Assembly: GCA_035380045.1 (NCBI GenBank)
Contig: DAOSWM010000120.1
Coordinates: 1 to 5,509 of the forward strand
Length of the DNA stretch: 5,509 nucleotides
Origin: DAOSWM01 sp035380045
Lineage (GTDB): Bacteria > Bacteroidota > Bacteroidia > Bacteroidales > Tenuifilaceae
Reading direction: 5' to 3'
Shown here: positions 1-5,509 of the stretch, piece by piece
Numbering within the stretch: position 1 is the stretch's first letter
How the letters are laid out: each line of letters opens with the position of its first letter
Position numbers and translations under genes: made by a program
The notes under the pieces: model-generated
Seen by the model: the letters and a program-made list of their open reading frames with translations, nothing else
Databases searched by the model: none
What the model was told of the DNA's origin: nothing

Positions 1-25
1 TACGTACGAATATTGCTTTTTGTAC

Positions 26-53
26 AAAAAATGCCCAAGTTGTTAAATTGGGC
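26..53 (-). terminator. Probable weak intrinsic terminator after the small secreted protein gene
   Basis: On the minus strand GCCCAA (53-48) pairs with TTGGGC (38-33) around a 9-nt loop. One base later comes a run of six T (31-26). It begins about 20 nt after the stop codon at 73. The 6-bp stem is short, so termination may be partial, but position and orientation fit. Confidence 0.65.
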
Positions 54-72
54 TTAAATTTAAAATGATTTG

Positions 73-588
73 CTAATCGGTAAGAGTTTTTGCTTCTTCA
101 ATTTCTTTGTCAATTAGCTCAATCTGTTTTTTTGTTTCTTTTACTACCTCGGCTAAAGCTTCGCTACCGCTATTCAAGTTTTTAGTTGCTTTTGGTTTCT
201 TTGCAACCGGACATTTTTTTAGACTCTCGGTGGCAGGTTTTTGCAGATCCTGAAGGGTTTGAATGTTGTCGCTCTGTTTTTTTGCGCGAATTAGCAACTC
301 TCCAAGTTGCAGTAGGGCATCGGCTTTTGAAAGGGTTTCGCCATTAGCATTTTTTACAATTTTCTCATCGCCTTCCCCCTCGAAAGTGAAGGTTGCAGCT
401 TCGGTTATTTTTAAACTCTCCTCGTACGAATCGAAACTTTTGTCCACAAAGTTATCAACTTCAGTTACCGAGCAGTTTTTGGGGCGTTCGAGTTTTTCTT
501 TTTTTTCGTCCTGAGCATAGGTTGAAAATAATACGAAGGCAAGCATTCCTGTAAAAAGGATTGCAAGTAGGTTCCGGGTAGGTTTCAT
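73..588 (-). CDS. Secreted helical protein of unknown function, 171 aa
   Basis: I do not recognise a family. The N-terminus is a typical Sec signal peptide: a basic start (K2, R5), a hydrophobic core at about residues 7-22, and a likely signal peptidase I site after STYA (A25/Q26). There is no lipobox cysteine, so the product is probably soluble in the periplasm or outside the cell. The mature part is rich in Lys and Glu and looks mostly helical (about 42-65, 86-125 and 141-168), with a short stretch at 66-86 that could be a beta hairpin. It has only two cysteines, C39 and C126, which could form a disulfide after export. The ATG at 588 fits the signal peptide and has an A-rich leader, usual for Bacteroidota, rather than a Shine-Dalgarno sequence. 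It lies 84 bp downstream of the receiver gene, has its own candidate promoter and is followed by a hairpin. That it is a real gene is likely; its role is unknown. Confidence 0.8.
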   Translation of the reverse strand: MKPTRNLLAILFTGMLAFVLFSTYAQDEKKEKLERPKNCSVTEVDNFVDKSFDSYEESLKITEAATFTFEGEGDEKIVKNANGETLSKADALLQLGELLIRAKKQSDNIQTLQDLQKPATESLKKCPVAKKPKATKNLNSGSEALAEVVKETKKQIELIDKEIEEAKTLTD

Positions 589-615
589 GTTTTTAGGTTT
601 TTTAGTTTAAGATGA

Positions 616-647
616 TAAATTTACAAAAACAGGAATAGCAAGTCAAA
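616..647 (-). promoter_or_regulatory. Candidate Bacteroidota promoter of the small secreted protein gene
   Basis: On the minus strand TTTG (647-644), a 20-nt spacer and TAAATTTA (623-616) form a -33/-7 pair with one mismatch to TAnnTTTG. It ends 27 nt before the ATG at 588. The spacer ends in TTTTG directly before the -7 box, exactly as in the candidate kinase promoter. It suggests the gene can be expressed independently of the receiver gene upstream, from which no terminator separates it. Confidence 0.45.
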
Positions 648-672
648 TTAAAAACCAATTATATGAATAAAT

Positions 673-1041
673 CTATTTTGATTCGATTTCGCGGTTAATC
701 ACTTCAATTATTCTTCTGGCTTCAAAAGGTTTACTGAAGTACTCGTTAATAACTCCGTTTGCCAGGGCCTCAGCAATTTCATATGTTATGTCGTAGCCAG
801 TAAGGATGTAGTATTTAATATCGCTTCTGTCTGTGCGGGCTTTCATAATAAACTCTAAGCCATTCATTTCGGGCATTCGCATATCACTAATAACTACACA
901 AATATCTTCGTTTGTGTTAAGTTTTTCGAGACCTTGAGCCGCTGACTCGGCTGTAAGTACGTTGAAATCACGTTTAAGGTTAAGGGCGAAAAGCCTTAGG
1001 TTAATTGGTTCGTCGTCAACGTATAGTATTGTTTTCTTCAT
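673..1041 (-). CDS. Single-domain (CheY-like) response regulator, 122 aa
   Basis: This is a stand-alone receiver domain that should accept a phosphoryl group from the histidine kinase encoded just upstream. The key residues are all present: acidic pair D9-D10 (VDDE), phospho-acceptor D53 in SDMRMPEMNG, T81 in the ILTG strand, and K104-P105 in YFSKPF. The full length is the receiver alone; there is no helix-turn-helix, LytTR, GGDEF, HD-GYP or other output domain. Its ATG overlaps the TGA of the kinase gene (ATGA at 1038-1041), which implies translational coupling and similar expression of the two proteins. With no output domain it could work by binding a partner protein, by feeding back on the kinase, as a phosphate sink, or as a link to an unlinked histidine phosphotransfer protein. 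The receiver identity is very sure; the output is unknown. Confidence 0.95.
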   Translation of the reverse strand: MKKTILYVDDEPINLRLFALNLKRDFNVLTAESAAQGLEKLNTNEDICVVISDMRMPEMNGLEFIMKARTDRSDIKYYILTGYDITYEIAEALANGVINEYFSKPFEARRIIEVINREIESK

Positions 1042-4000
1042 GATTTCTGTTTGTAGAGGGGTAATGTAATTCGCACTGTTGTTCCTTTTTCAAGTTCTGA
1101 AATAAAATCGATAGTTCCGTTGTGTTCTTGTATAATACTGTAAACAATCGAAAGGCCAAGGCCAATTCCTTTTCCTGGATCTTTGGTTGTAAAAAAAGGA
1201 TCGGTTATTTTGGGTAAGTTCTCCTCGCTAATTCCAATGCCGTTATCTTCTATGGAAAGAACAACATTTTCGTTTGTTACTGTTGTTGAGATACTGATTT
1301 TACCTGAGCCTCTAATGGCTTGTTCAGCATTAAGTAGAATGCTGATAAATGCTTGGTGAAATTTTGCTTCGTTTGCGTAAATTATTGGCTCCTGTTCCGA
1401 AAAGTTTTTCTCAACAATAATTTTATTTTCAAACTGGTTGTGAAGTACTAGGAGGCAGTTCTCGATTATCTTATTTACGTTACATTGATCCATTGTGGTG
1501 CTATAGCTGGTATTTAGCCTGTTTAGTGAGCGTACAACCAGCGCAGCTCTTTTAACGCCCTCCTCAATCATTTCAATAATAGGGTTAAGCTCTTTTGTGT
1601 GTTTGTCCTCAAAATTCTCATTTACGTAATCACTCACAACATTTATTCCTCCCTGGATGTAGTTTAAGGGGTTGTTTATTTCGTGAGCAATTCCTGAAGT
1701 GAGTATGCCCATCGAGGCCATTTTCTCCGATTGAATAAGTTTGGCTTGGGTGTTTTTTAACTTTTCAAGTGTCGATTCCAACTCTTCTTTCTGTTGGCTT
1801 ATTTCGTATGTTCGTTCTTTTACTTTCTCCTCAAGAATTTTTTTATCTCGCATCAACTTTCGGGTACGAAACCGAATGTATGATAATATTACTATTACCA
1901 CAAGTAATATCTCCATGACAATGAACCAGTTTCTTTTCCATATAGGAGGGATAATTACAATTCGAAGCTCTGCAAGTTCGCTACTCCATACGAAATCGTT
2001 GTTGGTACCGGTTACCTTAAAAGTGTATGTGCCGTGGCTAAGGTTCGTAAAAGTAGCTGAAGTGTTATTCCCAATTTCAACCCAATCCTCATTAAACCCT
2101 TCAAGCATGTACTTGTACTGATTCTTTTCAGGTGTGGTGAAATCGAAGGATGCGAAATCGATGGAGAAGAAGTAATCCCGATGAGTCAGAACTATGGTGT
2201 TATTTTTTGACTTAAGGTTAAGTGAGGGCGTGAAAAGATTTTCACAAATTGAATGGTTTAGTACTTTAAAGTCGGTAATGGCAATTTTTGGCTCATGAGG
2301 GTTGTTAACCACTTGGTTAGGATTGAAGTAAGTAATGCCAGCATTGCTCCCAAAGTAGAGTATCCCACTTTCGGTTTTATGGGCAGCATTACGGTTAAAC
2401 CCGTCGCCTTCAATACCATCGGTAATTGAGTATGTATTGAAACGCCCATCGATGGGTGAGTATTTTGATAACCCCCGAGTGCTACTAATCCACAGCCTCC
2501 CCTCGTTATCCTCAATTATATTCAGAACCATATTCTTCGAAAGTTCGTGGTTGTTTGGGTGCTGAATGTACTCGTTTTTAATCCTGTCGTATTTTAATAA
2601 TCCTCTCGACTCAGTCCCTACCCAAAGGTTTTGTTGGCTATCCTCAAAAATTGAAAGGAGTTTCAGCTTGCCAGGAAATTGAGTCGAGTCGGTGTGGTTA
2701 ATGAAGGTTCCAGTTTCCTCGTTTAATTCGTACAGTCCTGATTGGTAGGAGCCAATCCATACTTTCCCGTCGGTCGACTGTATCACTGAATTTACGTAGT
2801 TATCGGCAAATGAGGTCGAGGTTGCTGGGTTGTGGTAGGAGCGAGTGAAACTATAATTGGCTGGCTTTCCTTTTTTTATCAGTTTATTAAGCCCATTAGC
2901 AGTCGCTATCCAAATATCATTCTGGCAATCTACCATAAGGTAATTTATTTGGTTATTGCTAATGCTCTTGGGATTTTCGGGATCATGTTTGTATGGGGTG
3001 AAGGTGTATTCATCATTCTCAAAGCTGAGCCTGCAAAGGCCTTCATCGTAGGTTCCTATCCATAGGATTCCATCATCATCGATCAACAAGGACCATATTC
3101 GGTTACTTGTGAACCCGTTCCGAGCAGCATTATTTTTTGTAAAATGCTTGAATTTCCTATCTTTTGGATTGTAGCACGATAAGCCTCCTCCGTCAGAACC
3201 TATCCAGATATTCCCATGCTTGTCGCTTGTTATTGCCATTATTGAATGTTGCTGAAGGCTGTTCTTGTCGAGAGGGTTGTGTGTTATGTTGTGAAATTTC
3301 TTTGGTTTTAAGTCGAGTTTGCTTATTCCACCTCCACGTGTACCAATCCAAAGGATTTGCGAATTGTCTTCATATAGACATTCAATTCTGTTGCTGCTTA
3401 TGCTTTCAGAAAGGCTGGGATTATTAGTATAGTGGGTGAAAGTTTTCGAAACCGGATCGAACTTGTTTAGCCCCCCCTCGTATGTGCCTACCCAAATGTT
3501 CCCGTAGGAATCTTTTAGAATGCAATCGGCTTTATTATCATTGAGGCTGTTGGGATTGGCTGGGTCTTTGGTGAATTTTGTAAACTCTCCATTTTGTGGG
3601 TTAAACAAATTCAAGCCTCCGTCGCGTAGAACAATCCAAATAGTGCCGTCCTCGTTGGCAATCATATTCTGAATAATACTACCTCCAATACCTTTAGTGT
3701 TTTTTGGGTCGAATTTGTAGTGGGAGAATGAGTTCTCTTTTTCGTTTAGCTTATTTAAGCCGTTATCGGTACCAATCCAAAGAATTCCGTCAGGGGTTTG
3801 GCACATACACTTAGCTCGTTTGCTACTCAGTGATTTTGGGTTAAGTGGATTGTGCTGAAATCGTTTAAACGATTTATTTTCAGAAATAAATAGATTTAAT
3901 CCTCCATCGGGTGTTCCTATCCATATCCTTGATTGATTATCCTCGAAAATAAAAAGAACCTGATTGTTACTAATGCTATTAATGTTGTTGGGGTTGTATG

Positions 4001-4391
4001 AATAATTTTTTAACTCGTTCGTTTTCGGATTGTAAACATCAACGCCCCCTCCATATGTGCCAAACCAGTAGTTGCCTTTCCTGTCCTGATGAATTTTTCC
4101 AAAGTTAGCGGTAGCTATTGAATTTGGGTTTGTGGGATCATTTCTGAATACTGTAATTGTTTTTCCATCATATCTATTCAAGCCATCCTGTGTTCCAAAC
4201 CACATGTAACCCAAGCTGTCCTGTAAAATTGAGTACACATTATTGTGCGATAACCCATCACGAATGGATAATTTTTCAAATACTATACCACTGTTTTGCG
4301 ATTTTACATAATGAGTGTTAACTATAAATAAGCAGAGCCATACACCCAATAACTTTGTTATAAACCGTGAATAATTGCGGGTAATTTTCAT
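1038..4391 (-). CDS. Propeller-type sensor histidine kinase, 1117 aa
   Basis: This is a membrane sensor kinase of the two-component-regulator-propeller class. In order: a signal peptide or N-terminal anchor (hydrophobic about 14-26); 14 beta-propeller repeats (about 36-695), each with a W-[IFV]-G-[TS]-like strand; a Y_Y_Y domain (about 752-814, YKYMLEGFNEDW); a transmembrane helix (about 822-841); a coiled coil (about 845-890); a dimerisation/phosphoacceptor domain with H903 in HEINNPL; and a HATPase domain with N1021 (N box), D1049-N-G (G1), F1066-F1067 (F box) and G1075-I-G-L-G (G2). All catalytic motifs are present, so it should be active. The E904-x-x-N907 pattern after the histidine fits kinases that also dephosphorylate their partner. 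HEINNPL is closer to the NtrB/HPK4-like group than to the HEFRTPL type of hybrid two-component systems. It lacks a fused receiver and AraC domain; the receiver is the next, overlapping gene. The ATG at 4391 gives a complete signal peptide. The ligand cannot be read from sequence. Confidence 0.95.
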   Translation of the reverse strand: MKITRNYSRFITKLLGVWLCLFIVNTHYVKSQNSGIVFEKLSIRDGLSHNNVYSILQDSLGYMWFGTQDGLNRYDGKTITVFRNDPTNPNSIATANFGKIHQDRKGNYWFGTYGGGVDVYNPKTNELKNYSYNPNNINSISNNQVLFIFEDNQSRIWIGTPDGGLNLFISENKSFKRFQHNPLNPKSLSSKRAKCMCQTPDGILWIGTDNGLNKLNEKENSFSHYKFDPKNTKGIGGSIIQNMIANEDGTIWIVLRDGGLNLFNPQNGEFTKFTKDPANPNSLNDNKADCILKDSYGNIWVGTYEGGLNKFDPVSKTFTHYTNNPSLSESISSNRIECLYEDNSQILWIGTRGGGISKLDLKPKKFHNITHNPLDKNSLQQHSIMAITSDKHGNIWIGSDGGGLSCYNPKDRKFKHFTKNNAARNGFTSNRIWSLLIDDDGILWIGTYDEGLCRLSFENDEYTFTPYKHDPENPKSISNNQINYLMVDCQNDIWIATANGLNKLIKKGKPANYSFTRSYHNPATSTSFADNYVNSVIQSTDGKVWIGSYQSGLYELNEETGTFINHTDSTQFPGKLKLLSIFEDSQQNLWVGTESRGLLKYDRIKNEYIQHPNNHELSKNMVLNIIEDNEGRLWISSTRGLSKYSPIDGRFNTYSITDGIEGDGFNRNAAHKTESGILYFGSNAGITYFNPNQVVNNPHEPKIAITDFKVLNHSICENLFTPSLNLKSKNNTIVLTHRDYFFSIDFASFDFTTPEKNQYKYMLEGFNEDWVEIGNNTSATFTNLSHGTYTFKVTGTNNDFVWSSELAELRIVIIPPIWKRNWFIVMEILLVVIVILSYIRFRTRKLMRDKKILEEKVKERTYEISQQKEELESTLEKLKNTQAKLIQSEKMASMGILTSGIAHEINNPLNYIQGGINVVSDYVNENFEDKHTKELNPIIEMIEEGVKRAALVVRSLNRLNTSYSTTMDQCNVNKIIENCLLVLHNQFENKIIVEKNFSEQEPIIYANEAKFHQAFISILLNAEQAIRGSGKISISTTVTNENVVLSIEDNGIGISEENLPKITDPFFTTKDPGKGIGLGLSIVYSIIQEHNGTIDFISELEKGTTVRITLPLYKQKS
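2307..4286 (-). repeat. 14 propeller blades encoded in the kinase sensor region
   Basis: Protein-level repeats of roughly 40-60 residues run over residues about 36-695 of the kinase. I count 14 strands of the type W-I-G-T-x-x-G-G-L: MWFGT, YWFGT, IWIGT, LWIGT, IWIVL, IWVGT, LWIGT, IWIGS, LWIGT, IWIAT, VWIGS, LWVGT, LWISS and LYFGS. Many blades also carry an N-P-x-S-[IL]-S-x-N linker before the next one. Fourteen fits two seven-bladed propellers, the known layout of periplasmic sensors in Bacteroides hybrid two-component systems. Blades 5 (WIVL) and 13 (WISS) depart most from the motif. The repeats are diverged at the DNA level. Confidence 0.9.
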
Positions 4392-4426
4392 TCTAAAGGC
4401 ATTAGATTATGAAATTCTATCGCTCT

Positions 4427-4458
4427 TAAATGTACAAAAGAGTTCTAAGGAAATCAAA
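4427..4458 (-). promoter_or_regulatory. Candidate Bacteroidota promoter of the kinase-receiver operon
   Basis: On the minus strand a TTTG box (4458-4455) is followed by a 20-nt spacer and TACATTTA (4434-4427). This matches the Bacteroidota -33 TTTG / -7 TAnnTTTG pattern with one mismatch in the last base. The predicted start of transcription is near 4420, leaving a leader of about 30 nt before the ATG at 4391. The same layout occurs before the small secreted protein gene, which adds support. It was found by eye in AT-rich DNA. Confidence 0.45.
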
Positions 4459-4470
4459 TTTGTTTTGATT
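4452..4470. promoter_or_regulatory. Inverted repeat overlapping the -33 box, possible operator
   Basis: AATCAAA (4452-4458) and TTTGATT (4464-4470) form perfect 7-bp arms around a 5-nt centre. The proximal arm contains the candidate -33 TTTG of the kinase promoter, so a protein bound here could block or aid RNA polymerase. The region is AT-rich and such repeats can arise by chance; no regulator gene is present in the window. Confidence 0.25.
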
Positions 4471-4510
4471 ATTTCAATGTAAATACTTGCTATATCGATA
4501 AATTATTCCC

Positions 4511-4549
4511 ACAAAAAAAAGGAGAGGTACGCCTCTCCTTTTTTTTTGT
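4511..4549 (-). terminator. Strong intrinsic terminator after the T9SS cargo gene
   Basis: A perfect 7-bp GC-rich stem (GGAGAGG at 4521-4527 with CCTCTCC at 4532-4538) encloses a 4-nt loop. On the minus strand the stem is followed by eight T (positions 4520-4513), about 25 nt past the cargo stop codon. The A tract on the other side pairs with the T tract and makes the element symmetric, so it would also work on the plus strand, but no plus-strand gene is seen here. It separates the cargo gene from the kinase operon. Confidence 0.9.
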
Positions 4550-4562
4550 CATGTTATATCCA

Positions 4563-5509
4563 TTAATTCTTAACAAATCGAGAAATAAAAGGTTCTTTGA
4601 AATCATCAAGATTAACAATATAAACACCAGGTGCTAAGTCGGATACATCAACCTGTGTTTCACTGTTGAATACTTCCATGGATTTTACTAGGATCCCAAC
4701 GCTATTGTAAATGTTTACAATACCATATTCTAAACCAGCATTTAAAGTTAAGTTTATAAAATCATTGGCTGGGTTAGGATAAACCGAGAGGGTTGTTGGA
4801 GGTTCGTTATCATCTTCAACGCCTTCTATGGTTGAATTTGGATTGTTTGTAGCATTGTTTACAACATTTATGGTATAATCCTCAACCTCACCGTAACTGA
4901 AAGTTTCGCAAGCTGTTGGCGCTGCGTTGTACTTCATGGTTACACGCATGCGAGTTGTTCCCAAGGTAGCAGTTGAAGGCACAGTGAAGGTTTTACTTAG
5001 GGTTGATGATAATTTTGAGGATGAACTATTTATTAATTCAGTGCTTTCAAATTCACCATCCTGATCCCAATCTATCCAAATATACCAGTACTCAGTATAT
5101 GATGTGCTTTTGAATCCTGCGCTGAAGTTAATAGTGTTGCTAGTTCCTCTTCCAAGTGTTGCAACCATACTTGTGAAATCACCATAACCACCATTTGCAG
5201 TAGTAACATTATTTATTTCACCAAGTTTAACTAAATCAATCCATTCGTAGTATACGTTGTTCCCTTTAGATGCACAGTAGGTAATACTATTAGACAATGT
5301 TGTTGCAGTTACAGTATTGCTGGCTGCCGACACATTTCCTGCAGCATCTGTTGCTTTAACGTAGAAAGAGTAGGTTGTAGCTGGGGTTAGGTTCGTAACA
5401 TTACACGAAGTACCGGTTACGGTTCCAATCATTGTGGTTCCTTGATATACTTGATATCCGGTAACACCAATATTATCGGTTGAAGCATTCCAGCCAAGGG
5501 TTAGGGTAG
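4563..5509 (-). CDS. T9SS-secreted protein with FN3 and GEVED domains, 5' end outside window
   Basis: The open frame runs to the window edge: 314 codons are visible and the ATG at 5432 is internal, because the FN3 domain begins upstream of it (TLGWNASTDNIGVTGYQVY). Counting from the first full codon: FN3 domain at 1-72; a GEVED-type domain at about 77-216, ending in YGEVEDYTINV; an acidic linker at 217-238; and a T9SS type A sorting domain at 239-314 with YPNPANDFINL, PGVYIV and the basic end SRFVKN. The GEVED domain contains W-I-D146-W-D148-Q-D150-G-E-F, a D-x-D-x-D-G calcium-loop-like motif, and cysteines C78 and C200 that could pair. In this phylum such proteins cross the outer membrane by T9SS, the tail is removed, and the protein is attached to the surface or released. 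The catalytic or binding part, often a peptidase or glycan-active domain in such proteins, lies outside the window. A strong terminator follows the stop. Confidence 0.9.
   Translation of the reverse strand, partial: TLTLGWNASTDNIGVTGYQVYQGTTMIGTVTGTSCNVTNLTPATTYSFYVKATDAAGNVSAASNTVTATTLSNSITYCASKGNNVYYEWIDLVKLGEINNVTTANGGYGDFTSMVATLGRGTSNTINFSAGFKSTSYTEYWYIWIDWDQDGEFESTELINSSSSKLSSTLSKTFTVPSTATLGTTRMRVTMKYNAAPTACETFSYGEVEDYTINVVNNATNNPNSTIEGVEDDNEPPTTLSVYPNPANDFINLTLNAGLEYGIVNIYNSVGILVKSMEVFNSETQVDVSDLAPGVYIVNLDDFKEPFISRFVKN

Noticed and set aside
263..514. Plus-strand open frame of 83 codons
   Set aside because: It is antisense to the small secreted protein gene, which has a signal peptide and flanking promoter and terminator; the Ser/Phe-rich antisense product arises from Lys/Glu codons.
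589..672. Possible terminator between the receiver gene and the small secreted protein gene
   Set aside because: No GC-rich stem with a following T run was found on the minus strand, so readthrough from the kinase operon remains possible.
1741..2121. Plus-strand open frame of 126 codons
   Set aside because: It lies antisense inside the kinase gene across the TM, coiled coil and Y_Y_Y region, and its translation has no recognisable domain; it is a shadow of the real gene.
2258..2515. Minus-strand open frame of 85 codons
   Set aside because: It is in another frame inside the intact propeller-coding region of the kinase and has no own start context or domain.
2832..3427. Two plus-strand open frames (2832-3065 and 3164-3427)
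   Set aside because: Both are antisense to propeller blades. Their hydrophobic or Cys-rich look reflects the complement of repeated blade codons.
4563..5432. ATG at 5432 as the start of the T9SS cargo protein
   Set aside because: The frame stays open to the window edge and the upstream codons encode the first strands of the same FN3 domain; no signal peptide follows the ATG. The gene is truncated by the window, not started here.

Overview
This AT-rich window looks like chromosomal DNA of a member of the Bacteroidota. Three things point there: a type IX secretion (T9SS) C-terminal sorting domain, a sensor kinase with a periplasmic 'two-component regulator propeller' and Y_Y_Y domain, and two candidate promoters of the TTTG / TAnnTTTG kind without clear Shine-Dalgarno sequences. 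I cannot name a genus. All four genes are on the minus strand, so transcription runs from high to low coordinates.

From the right edge: (1) The 3' part of a gene for a secreted T9SS cargo protein (FN3 domain, GEVED-type domain with an acidic calcium-loop-like motif, sorting domain). It continues past the window edge and ends in a strong hairpin terminator. (2) A 171-bp intergenic region with that terminator, a candidate promoter and an inverted repeat over its -33 element. (3) A two-gene signalling operon. It has a 1117-residue membrane sensor histidine kinase with 14 propeller repeats outside the cytoplasm and an 'HEINNPL' transmitter inside. Its stop codon overlaps the start of a 122-residue receiver-only response regulator (ATGA). 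(4) An 84-bp gap with a second candidate promoter of nearly the same layout, then a 171-residue secreted, helical, charged protein of unknown function, followed by a weak hairpin terminator at the left edge.

The kinase and receiver clearly form one pathway: a periplasmic signal, probably a polymer fragment or other ligand, is sensed by the propellers and phosphate passes to the small receiver. Unlike classical hybrid two-component systems of this phylum, neither protein has a DNA-binding output domain. The small secreted protein may be co-expressed with this system, because its promoter resembles the kinase promoter and no terminator is visible between them. That link is an inference. No RNA genes, mobile elements or CRISPR arrays were seen.
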